Positions 1-7,276 of a stretch of 64,000 nucleotides of DNA are shown here, piece after piece (position 1 is the stretch's first letter; the number at the start of each line of letters is the position of its first letter). The stretch is from positions 1-64,000 of the forward strand of contig NZ_JAMYJR010000012.1 in assembly GCF_024137025.1 (NCBI RefSeq), given 5' to 3'. The notes below the pieces were generated by a model, which was given only the letters and a program-made list of their open reading frames with translations, was not told the DNA's origin and ran no database searches. Source of the stretch: Paractinoplanes aksuensis (GTDB taxonomy: Bacteria > Actinomycetota > Actinomycetes > Mycobacteriales > Micromonosporaceae). Made by a program: the position numbers and the translations under genes.

Positions 1-243
1 AAGGAGTGCTGGCCGGGCGGCGACGCGGGGGAATGCGGGGCAGGCTGCGACGCGGGGGAGTGCGGGCCGGGCGGCGGTGTGAAGGAGTGCTGGCCGGGCG
101 GCGACGCGGGGGAATGCGGGGCAGGCTGCGACGCGGGGGAGTGCGGGCCGGGCGGCGGCGTGAAGGAGTGCTGGCCGGGCGGCGACGCGGGGGAGCGAGG
201 GGCAGGCGCCGACGCAGGGGGGTGCGGGCCGGGTGGCGGCGTG
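1..243. repeat. 81-bp tandem minisatellite, 3 copies
   Basis: Three units begin at 1, 82 and 163 and a fourth starts to diverge at 244. In the kinase frame each unit encodes 27 Pro/Ser/Ala-rich residues with blocks such as HSFTPPPGPH and SPASPPGQ. The unit length is a multiple of three, so copy number can change without breaking the kinase frame. The array continues past the left edge, so the total copy number is unknown. Confidence 0.9.
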
Positions 244-1118
244 AAGGAGTGGCGGGCGCCGGGCGGCAGGCCCGATGGGGACTGGGCGGGCCATGCCGAT
301 GAGGTCGGGCCGGTGGCCGCGCGGGCTGCGGCGGCCAGGGCGGCCGCGCTCGGCCAGCGGTGCGCCGGATCGGTGGCCAGGGCCCGCTCGACCACCCCCA
401 GGATCGGCGCCGGCAACTGCACCCCGATGGTGCGGGGCGCGGCCTGCAGCCGCTGCAACGCCACCGCGTACGGGTTGTCGCCCTCGAACGGGCGCTGCCC
501 GGCCAGGCATTCGTACGCCGTCAGCCCCAGCGAATAGACGTCGCTCAGCCCCGTCGCCGCTTGGCCCAGCACTTGCTCGGGTGAGAGGTAGCTCGGCGTA
601 CCCAATATCGCGCCGGAGGCGGTCAACCGGCTCGCGTCGTCGTGCCGGGCGATGCCGAAGTCGGTGATCAGCACGGCCCCGTCGCGGCGGATGAGCAGGT
701 TGGCCGGTTTGATGTCGCGGTGCACGATGCCCTGGTCGTGGATGGCCTGCAGCCCGTCGGCGGCCTGCGCGATCACCCGCATGGTCTGCTCCGGCGTCAG
801 CCGCCCCGACCGGGCCAGCGCCTGGGCCAGCGACTCACCCTCGACGAATTCCATCACCAGATAGGTCACGTCGTGGCTGCGGCCGTAGTCGTGGATCGAC
901 GCCACCGCCGGGTGGTTGACCCGGGCCATCGCCGTCGCCTCGGCCAGGAACCGCTGGGCGAAGTCGGGGTCGTCGGCCACCGCGGGCAGCATCGCCTTGA
1001 CCGCGATCGGCCGCCCGAGCACCTCGTCGACGCCGCGCCACACCTCGCCCATGCCCCCGGCGCCGATGCGGTCCACCAGCCGGTAGCGGTCGCCCAGCCT
1101 GAAGCCGATCTGCAGCAT
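1..1118 (-). CDS. Ser/Thr protein kinase (PknB-like), C-terminus cut by window edge
   Basis: The frame opens at an ATG at 1118 and runs off the left edge without a stop. Residues 1-270 form a protein kinase domain: glycine loop GAGGMGEV (19-26), ATP lysine in AVK (K41), catalytic loop HRDIKPAN (D135), DFG (D153) and a GTPSYLSPEQ activation segment. This is the actinobacterial PknB group of Hanks-type kinases. After about residue 275 comes a Pro/Ala/Ser-rich linker containing a 27-residue repeat encoded by 81-bp tandem units at the window edge. A membrane segment and sensor domain would normally follow but lie outside. The gene is divergent from the metallophosphoesterase. Start choice rests on kinase homology immediately after it; GTG or upstream starts are less likely because the glycine loop is already at residue 19. 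Confidence 0.9.
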   Translation of the reverse strand, partial: MLQIGFRLGDRYRLVDRIGAGGMGEVWRGVDEVLGRPIAVKAMLPAVADDPDFAQRFLAEATAMARVNHPAVASIHDYGRSHDVTYLVMEFVEGESLAQALARSGRLTPEQTMRVIAQAADGLQAIHDQGIVHRDIKPANLLIRRDGAVLITDFGIARHDDASRLTASGAILGTPSYLSPEQVLGQAATGLSDVYSLGLTAYECLAGQRPFEGDNPYAVALQRLQAAPRTIGVQLPAPILGVVERALATDPAHRWPSAAALAAAARAATGPTSSAWPAQSPSGLPPGARHSFTPPPGPHPPASAPAPRSPASPPGQHSFTPPPGPHSPASQPAPHSPASPPGQHSFTPPPGPHSPASQPAPHSPASPPGQHS

Positions 1119-1208
1119 GACCGCACAGCTTAGGGTGCTCCGGTGACCCCCGGAAGATCACTCAAGCTTCGCATCGACGCCGCCTGATGTTGCGGTGGGC
1201 CCGACATA

Positions 1209-3017
1209 TTGACGGGCGTGGAACGTAGGAATCTTCTTCGAGCGGCCGTCGCCGCCCCCGCCGCGACCCTCGTCCTGCCGGGGGCCGCGCCCGCGCACGC
1301 CACCAGCAAAGGGTTCGACAACGACAGCCCCCGCTTCGCGGTCGCGGTGCTGCCCGACACCCAGTACCTGTTCGACGCGGACAGCTCCGACCCGGCGCCC
1401 CTGCGCGAGACGTTCGACTACCTGCTGGAGCGGCGGACCGAGGACAACATCGCCTTCCTGACCCATCTGGGTGACGTCACCGAGCACGGCACCGAGCACG
1501 AGATCGGGCTGGCCGGGCAGACGTTCACCCGGATCGACGGCAAGCTGCCGTACAGCGTGCTGGCCGGCAACCACGACATCGACGGCTCGAAGGACGACCA
1601 GCGCGGGCCCAGCGCGTACCTGTCGCAGTTCGGTCCGCAGCGCCAGCGCAGGTCGAAGACCTTCCTGGGCGCCTCGAAGGACGGCTACAACAGCGCCCAC
1701 CTGCTCGAGGCGGCCGACCGGAAATGGCTGATCCTGGCCCTCGACTGGCGCATCTCGGACAGCGGCCTCGAGTGGGCGCAAAGCTTGATCAACCAGCATC
1801 CGAAGACGCCGACGATCGTCACGACCCACGACCTGGCCTACGCCGATGACGGCGGACAGGCGTACCTCTCGGGTAATGGCCAACGGCTGTGGGACCGGCT
1901 GATCAAGGGCAACGACCAGATCTTCCTGACGTTGAACGGGCACTACTGGCCGCCCGGGCGCGCTGTGCTCAAGAACGACGCCGGCCGCGACGTGCACGTC
2001 CACATCACCAACTACCAGGACCGCTACTACGGCGGCGCCGGCATGATCCGGCTCTACCACTTCGACCTGGTACGCAACCGGATCGACGTCGAGACGTTCG
2101 CGCCGTGGTTCCTGGCCCGCGACCCTCAGAAGCGGACCCCGCTCGAGGCCGAGACGATCGAGCTGACCGGCGACGTCGACCGGTTCAGCCTCGAGTTCGA
2201 CTTCGACGCGCGCTTCCCGGTCAAGAAGCCGGCCCCGCGTCCGGCCGCGCAGGTGGTCGACCGGCACACCGCCGCCTATTGGCGTTTCGACACGCCGGGC
2301 CAGTCGGTCGCCGACGGCGCCACGGTCCGCGATCTCAGCGGCAAGGGCAACCATCTCACCGTACGGCGTCTCGCGAACAGCACCGACCAGACGCTCACGG
2401 TGAGCAACGAGCACCACGTCGGCGCCCCCGCCCACGCCAGCCTGCGCTTCGACGGCGGCAAGGGCCCCGACCGCGGCGCGATCCTGCGGACGGCGGCCGG
2501 CGCCCCGATCACCACGGCCAAGTTCCTCGACGGCTACACGATCGAGGCGTTCATCAAGCTGCCCGAGCCGTTCGTCGGCGACCACGCCTGGATGGGCATC
2601 CTGAGCTGGGAGGGCCGGGCCGGCGACGCGGGCAAGCACAGCGGCTGGTCGGACCTGGAGCCCACGTGCAGCCTGAACGTGTCGGGCGAGCGTTTCCTGC
2701 AGTACGTGCTCTACTCCGAGGTCGGCGATCACAACCCGACGTCGTGGAGCCACGCCATGCCGACCGGCGTCTGGCAGCACCTGGCGGTCGTCAACGACGG
2801 CAAACGCTCGATCGTGCACATCAACGGCTCCAAGATCGCCCGTAACCCGACCCAGCCCGCCCGCGGCATCGCCACCCTCGGCCGTCCGTTCGTGATCGGG
2901 GCGACGTCGTTCGACCTCAAGTACGGGCAGGGCTTCTACGGCTGGATCGGCGACGTCCGGATCACTTCCCGCGCGCTGCGCCCCGAGCAGTTCCTGCCCG
3001 GCGGTCACTACCGCTGA
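1209..3017 (+). CDS. Tat-exported metallophosphoesterase with C-terminal LamG-like domain
   Basis: A 602-residue secreted protein. The N-terminus has a twin-arginine signal (RRNLLRA, then a hydrophobic stretch ending in APAHA near residue 31). Residues about 40-300 carry calcineurin-like phosphoesterase motifs in order: LPDTQ, LGDV, GNHD, a TTHD block and a NGHYW block, which together bind two metal ions. Residues about 350-600 read as a concanavalin-like LamG domain (YWRFDT, TIEAFIK, HLAVVND, IGDVRI). The likely role is hydrolysis of an extracellular phosphoester or nucleotide, with the LamG domain binding carbohydrate or surface; the substrate is unknown. The frame can start at TTG 1209 or GTG 1218. 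GTG 1218 leaves a compact n-region before the Arg pair and may be the true start. Confidence 0.88.
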   Translation: MTGVERRNLLRAAVAAPAATLVLPGAAPAHATSKGFDNDSPRFAVAVLPDTQYLFDADSSDPAPLRETFDYLLERRTEDNIAFLTHLGDVTEHGTEHEIGLAGQTFTRIDGKLPYSVLAGNHDIDGSKDDQRGPSAYLSQFGPQRQRRSKTFLGASKDGYNSAHLLEAADRKWLILALDWRISDSGLEWAQSLINQHPKTPTIVTTHDLAYADDGGQAYLSGNGQRLWDRLIKGNDQIFLTLNGHYWPPGRAVLKNDAGRDVHVHITNYQDRYYGGAGMIRLYHFDLVRNRIDVETFAPWFLARDPQKRTPLEAETIELTGDVDRFSLEFDFDARFPVKKPAPRPAAQVVDRHTAAYWRFDTPGQSVADGATVRDLSGKGNHLTVRRLANSTDQTLTVSNEHHVGAPAHASLRFDGGKGPDRGAILRTAAGAPITTAKFLDGYTIEAFIKLPEPFVGDHAWMGILSWEGRAGDAGKHSGWSDLEPTCSLNVSGERFLQYVLYSEVGDHNPTSWSHAMPTGVWQHLAVVNDGKRSIVHINGSKIARNPTQPARGIATLGRPFVIGATSFDLKYGQGFYGWIGDVRITSRALRPEQFLPGGHYR

Positions 3018-3044
3018 TCTTGTCGCAGGGCCGATGATCGGAGG

Positions 3045-4427
3045 ATGGACAGGAAGGCCCGGGGTCTCGCGCTGCTGATCGCCGGGGCCTTCTTCATGGA
3101 GATCCTCGACGCCACGGTGATCGCCCCGGCGGCGCCCCACATAGCCGAGGACCTCGGGGTGCCGCCGGTCACGGTCAACGTGGCGATCACGGCCTACCTG
3201 CTCACCCTGGCCGTGTTCATCCCGATCAGCGGCTGGCTGGCCGAACGTTTCGGCGCCCGCCGCGTCTTCACCGCCGCGCTCATCATTTTCACGCTGGCCT
3301 CGGTGGGTTGCGCCCTGGCGGTCAACCTGCCGATGCTGGTCAGCACCCGCGTGCTGCAGGGCATCGGCGGCGCCCTGATGGTCCCGGTCGGCCGCCTGGT
3401 GGTCATAAGAACAACCGCAAAATCTGATTTAGTACGAGCCATCGCGTATCTGACGTGGCCGGCGCTCACGGCCCCGTTGATCGCGCCCGCGCTCGGCGGC
3501 ATCCTCAGCACCTACGCCTCGTGGCGCCTGATCTTCCTCATCAACGTCCCGCTCGGCCTGCTGGCCCTGCCCCTGGCCCGCCGCCTCGTCCCCGACATGC
3601 GCGCCGACACCCCACGCAAGCTCGACTGGCGCGGTTTCCTGCTGGTCGCCACGGGCACCGCCGCCCTGGTGGCCGGTCTCGAGGGCGTGGCCGAGCAGCG
3701 CCCCCACTGGCCCCTGGCGACCGCCCTGCTCGTAGTCGCCGCCACCACCCTGATCGTCACCGTCCGCTACCTGCGGCGCACCGAGAACCCGCTGGTCGAC
3801 CTGACCATCCTGCGCGTACACACCTACCGGGTGACCGCCCTGGGCGGCTCGGTCTTCCGAGCCGTCATCAACGCGATCCCGTTCCTGCTCCCCCTGCTTT
3901 TCCAACTGGCCTTCGGCTGGACCGCGGCCCAGGCCGGCCTGGCGGTGATCGCCCTGTTCGCCGGCAACATAGGCATCAAGCCGCTGACAACTCCCCTGAT
4001 GCGCCGCTTCGGCATGCGCACGGTGATGTTCGGCGCCGTCCTGGCTTCCGCCGCCTGCCTGCTGGCCCTGGCCGCCCTGACCGACGAGACCCCGCTGGCA
4101 GTGATCCTGCCGGTGCTGGCCCTGAGTGGCGTCTTCCGCTCGATCGGCTTCACCACGTACAACACGGTCGCCTTCGCCGACGTCCCACCGGCCCGCCTGA
4201 CCAGCGCCAACACCCTGAACTCGACCATCCAGGAACTGGGCGCCGGCCTGGGCGTGGCCTGCGGCGCCCTTCTCGTACGCCTCGGCGCCACCTTCACCGA
4301 CACCGCCGAACCCCGCTTCCGCTTCGCCTTCCTGGCCCTGGCAGCACTGCTGGTAATCCCCGCCATCGAAGCGATCCGCCTCCCCGCCACCGCCGGAAAC
4401 GTCGTCGCCGGCCGCTCGCAGACCTGA
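3045..4427 (+). CDS. MFS multidrug exporter, DHA2 (EmrB/QacA) family
   Basis: A 460-residue polytopic membrane protein with about 14 predicted helices. The first helix carries the DHA2 signature MEILDATVIAPAAPHIAEDL and the 2-3 loop has motif A (GWLAERFGARRVF). The family exports drugs or metabolites by proton antiport; the substrate cannot be read from sequence. The Shine-Dalgarno-like GGAGG abuts the ATG directly, so initiation may be weak or may use a nearby codon. Codons 121-131 (3405-3437) are a run of rare AT-ending codons (ATA AGA ACA, then AAA TCT GAT TTA GTA CGA) in an otherwise GC3-rich gene. They include TTA at 3429-3431 (Leu129), which in actinomycetes can make translation depend on the bldA tRNA. 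It lies 27 bp after the phosphoesterase. Confidence 0.92.
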   Translation: MDRKARGLALLIAGAFFMEILDATVIAPAAPHIAEDLGVPPVTVNVAITAYLLTLAVFIPISGWLAERFGARRVFTAALIIFTLASVGCALAVNLPMLVSTRVLQGIGGALMVPVGRLVVIRTTAKSDLVRAIAYLTWPALTAPLIAPALGGILSTYASWRLIFLINVPLGLLALPLARRLVPDMRADTPRKLDWRGFLLVATGTAALVAGLEGVAEQRPHWPLATALLVVAATTLIVTVRYLRRTENPLVDLTILRVHTYRVTALGGSVFRAVINAIPFLLPLLFQLAFGWTAAQAGLAVIALFAGNIGIKPLTTPLMRRFGMRTVMFGAVLASAACLLALAALTDETPLAVILPVLALSGVFRSIGFTTYNTVAFADVPPARLTSANTLNSTIQELGAGLGVACGALLVRLGATFTDTAEPRFRFAFLALAALLVIPAIEAIRLPATAGNVVAGRSQT

Positions 4428-5024
4428 CCGTTCTGAGCCGCCGCCCATCTCGACCACCACTCGGCCGCATACCGCGCCACCCACGTCTTCGCCGGCATTG
4501 CACTCCGCTGTGGCGCGAGGCGAAGGACATCCTGCTCGACCGGCCAGCCCCGGCAAGTTCGGCTCACCGAGATGCTCGACAACGCCGCTGTGGCGCTACC
4601 GCTGCTCGCCCCTGAGGACGAGCGCGCTGACGGCCTGACAGTGGCTCGCCAGAACGTCACACCGCGGCTCCGCGATGCCGTCCTCGTGATCGAGTTTCCC
4701 CGGTGCGACCTGCGTCCGGACTGCGCCTCCGAACGAACAGATCAAACTTGCGCCCGGAGCGGGAGACGATCGGCGGCGAGACGGCAGTCGAGTCGGAGAG
4801 GAAGCGGATCAGCAAGGCGATGCCGGCGGTCAGGATCGCGAGTGTGAGGGCCGCCGTGTCCGGTCGAGCAGGCTCGTGACAAGGTGGTCAGTCCGCCGAC
4901 GGCGAGGGTGGTCGGCGTGGCGTCTGTCCACGATGCTCGGTCGTCATCGTCCGGCCCGGAAAGATCGAAGCCCCGAATGTGATTCCTGCGGGAACATGAC
5001 TGTCGTGAATCGACAAGTACGGGT
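4428..5024. other. 597-bp intergenic region, no supported gene
   Basis: No frame here has convincing homology or codon bias. A plus frame at 4572-4847 opens with an LDNAAVALPLLAPEDERADG-like stretch then becomes Arg-rich. On the minus strand around 4700-4870 a short hydrophobic stretch (AALTLAILTAGIALLIR) is readable only across a frame break. These could be decayed gene remnants. Near the right end a GGAAC at 4991-4995, some 30 bp before the sigma gene, could be an ECF-type -35 element for autoregulation, but this is weak. Confidence 0.5.
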
Positions 5025-5555
5025 ATGACGCCGATGCGGGCCGTTGCGCCGCCCGATGAGCTTGCGGGGCTGTTCGAGAGACATGCCCGGGAGCTGTTGC
5101 GCTATTGCACGCGGCGGGTGGGGGCCCAGCTCGCCGAGGATGTGGTGGCCGAGACGTTCCTGGTCGCGCATGAGCGGCGGGAGCGCTTCGATCCCGAGCG
5201 GGGGGAGTGGCTGCCCTGGCTGTACGGCATCGCGACCAATCTGTTGCGGCGGCATCGGCGGGCCGAGATCCAGGCCCTGCGCGACAACATGCGGGCCGTG
5301 GCGGGGGACGACGCGGGGCACGACGAGGCGGCGGCGCAGCGGGTCGACGCGGAGCGGTCGGTGGCGCGGCTGTCGGCCGTACTCGCGAAGCTGCCGGCCC
5401 GCCAGCGGGACGTGCTGATGCTTTTCGCCGTGGCGGAACTGGAGTACGCCGAGATCGCGGCGGCGCTCGGGATCCCGCTCGGGTCGGTCCAGTCGGCGTT
5501 GCACCGGGCTCGGGCCAAGGTGCGGGCGGCTCTCGGCAAGGACGGTGCGCGATGA
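5025..5555 (+). CDS. ECF-type RNA polymerase sigma factor
   Basis: A 176-residue sigma-70 family protein with region 2 at about residues 12-80 (LFERHARELLRYCTRRVG, then EDVVAETFLVA and a WLYGIATNLLRRH block) and region 4 at about 115-170 (LPARQRDVLMLFAVAELEYAEIAAALGIPLGSVQSALHRAR is the helix-turn-helix). No region 3 is present, which fits the ECF class. It would direct core polymerase to a small regulon. ATG 5025 and ATG 5037 are both possible starts. The stop overlaps the next start (ATGA at 5552-5555), so the downstream membrane protein is probably its regulator or partner. Confidence 0.93.
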   Translation: MTPMRAVAPPDELAGLFERHARELLRYCTRRVGAQLAEDVVAETFLVAHERRERFDPERGEWLPWLYGIATNLLRRHRRAEIQALRDNMRAVAGDDAGHDEAAAQRVDAERSVARLSAVLAKLPARQRDVLMLFAVAELEYAEIAAALGIPLGSVQSALHRARAKVRAALGKDGAR

Positions 5556-6589
5556 AACCCATGGACCACGATCTGGTCGCCGTGCGCGACCTGCCACCGG
5601 GGATCGTCGAACCGTCGGACGAGGCGCTGGCCCGGGTGCGGCAGCGGGTGTTCGCGCGGCCCGCGCCCCGTCGGCTCGCCTGGGGGCCGATGATGCGGCG
5701 GTTCTGGGTGCCGGTGGCGGCGGCCGCGGCGGTGCTGCTGGTGGTCGGGGCCGGGCTGTACTTCCTGCGGCCGCGCACCATCTCGCAGCCGCATCCGGTG
5801 TCGTCGGACCCGGCGGTCGTGCGGCGGGTCTTCGACCGGCTGATCGCCGCGGCCGCCGACGCCACGCCCTACCGCCCGCGGGCCGGGCAGCTCATCTATC
5901 AGGACGGCCGGTGCGTCGAGCGTGACGCCGTCGACGGGCAGGCGTACGAAAAACGCACCGAGAGCTGGATCGAGCCCGCGACCGCGGCCTTCGTCGGATC
6001 GGTCGAGGGTGGGCCGGTGGCCGGGCCCACGCCCGAGGCCTGGGTGTCCGAGAACGCGAAGGACAGCTTTCGCACCCGGCCGCCGAGCGAGCGGCCGCTG
6101 CTCGAACTGACCGATTTTGTCGACGGTCCGACCGAACCGGCCGCGGCCCGGCGCGATTTGATCGACCGGATCACGACCGACACCGCGGTACCCGAGGACG
6201 ACCAGGTCTGGGGCGCGATCTACGAGCTGGCGGTGCTCGACGCGCTCATTCCGGTGGAGCGGCGGGTCGCGCTCTACCAGGTGCTGGCGGGGCTCCCGGT
6301 CAGCGTCGGCGAAACGGGGGTGGACGGTCGCCGGTTGGTGATCGTCCGCTTCGCCACGCCGGCCGGGGCCTTCGCCGGTTACCTCGGCGAGGACAAGAAT
6401 TACGACCTGCTGATCGATCCGGCCACCGGCTTCGTCGCCGGCACCCAGGTGCGGCTGGCCGACCCCGCCGCGACGTGGCCGGTGGAGACGGTTCCCAGCC
6501 GGTCGGCCCCGGCCCGCGTCGACCCTGACCTGGTGCGGCGCGACCTCTACCGCTTCGGCCTGGTCGAGAACATCGGGGAGCGGCCGTGA
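5552..6589 (+). CDS. Membrane-anchored CU044_5270-like protein coupled to the ECF sigma gene
   Basis: 345 residues starting at the ATG that overlaps the sigma stop, so the pair is translationally coupled. Residues 1-45 are cytosolic and basic, residues about 47-70 form one hydrophobic segment (VPVAAAAAVLLVVGAGLYFL), and the remaining 275 residues are extracytoplasmic. It resembles the CU044_5270 type of actinobacterial protein found behind sigma genes. It probably anchors or senses for the sigma factor, but no canonical zinc anti-sigma HxxxCxxC motif is visible, so an anti-sigma role is inferred from position only. Its 3' end overlaps the convergent FHA gene by 43 bp. Confidence 0.75.
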   Translation: MKPMDHDLVAVRDLPPGIVEPSDEALARVRQRVFARPAPRRLAWGPMMRRFWVPVAAAAAVLLVVGAGLYFLRPRTISQPHPVSSDPAVVRRVFDRLIAAAADATPYRPRAGQLIYQDGRCVERDAVDGQAYEKRTESWIEPATAAFVGSVEGGPVAGPTPEAWVSENAKDSFRTRPPSERPLLELTDFVDGPTEPAAARRDLIDRITTDTAVPEDDQVWGAIYELAVLDALIPVERRVALYQVLAGLPVSVGETGVDGRRLVIVRFATPAGAFAGYLGEDKNYDLLIDPATGFVAGTQVRLADPAATWPVETVPSRSAPARVDPDLVRRDLYRFGLVENIGERP

Positions 6590-7242
6590 CCGAGGGTGAG
6601 GACCGTGCCGCCGACCTCGATCGTGTCGCCCGGGCGCAGGTCGACCGTGGCGATGGGGTGCCCGTTGACCCGGGTGCCGTTGTGCGAGCCGAGGTCGGTC
6701 AGCGTGATCCGGTCGTCGTGGACCTCGACGATCAGGTGCCGGCGGGACACACCGGGGTCGCGCAGGCGCACGCCGGCCTCGCGGTCGCGGCCCAGCACGG
6801 TCAGGCCCGACGGCAGCCCCCAGGCCTGGCCCTCGGCGCTGACCAGCGTGGCCACCGCGTCGTCGGGGGCCGGCGCCGGGCGCGGGGGCGGCGGGTCGGG
6901 TTCGAGCAGGGCGGCCACCCGGAACGTGCCGGTGTCGAGGTCGTCGCCCTGGAAGACCTCGACCGAGATGTCGCCGTAGACGATCCAGGCCTGCTCGGCG
7001 ATCAGCGCCGCCTGGTGGGTGGCCAGCTCTTGCGCCAGCTGGGCGGCGTGCGGGGCCCAGCGGCGGTGGTCGTAGGCCGACAGCCCGACCGTGTAGTGGT
7101 TGGGCACCATCGTGCGGCCGCCCGCCAGCAGCGCCTTGTGCCGTTCGGCCTCGCGGCGCATCGCGTCCAGGATGTCGTTCGGGCGCACCGCACCGGATGG
7201 CTCGAGACTCTCGAGCCCCACACGTTCGGGCGCAGCTGTCAC
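6547..7242 (-). CDS. DUF3662/FHA domain phosphothreonine-binding protein (FhaA-like)
   Basis: 231 residues from a GTG start. Residues about 15-115 match the DUF3662 fold (VPNHYTVGLSAYDHRRW and an EVFQGDDLDTGTFRV block). Residues about 140-225 are an FHA domain with the conserved GRDREAGVRLRDPGVSRRH and LGSHNGTRVNG motifs that bind phosphothreonine peptides. FhaA-type proteins dock onto phosphorylated Ser/Thr kinases or cell-wall flippases. The usual N-terminal leader before DUF3662 is shorter here than in FhaA. It is convergent with the sigma-associated membrane protein and overlaps it tail to tail. Confidence 0.9.
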   Translation of the reverse strand: MTAAPERVGLESLEPSGAVRPNDILDAMRREAERHKALLAGGRTMVPNHYTVGLSAYDHRRWAPHAAQLAQELATHQAALIAEQAWIVYGDISVEVFQGDDLDTGTFRVAALLEPDPPPPRPAPAPDDAVATLVSAEGQAWGLPSGLTVLGRDREAGVRLRDPGVSRRHLIVEVHDDRITLTDLGSHNGTRVNGHPIATVDLRPGDTIEVGGTVLTLGHGRSPMFSTRPKR

Positions 7243-7276
7243 GGCAGCCGAGTATGCCAGGCGGGCGCCGCCACGA

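Noticed and set aside
1158..3140. 660-codon open frame on the minus strand opposite the phosphoesterase gene
   Set aside because: It is the antisense shadow of a gene with recognised domains; Val/Arg/Asp-rich text without motifs, caused by GC-rich codon structure.
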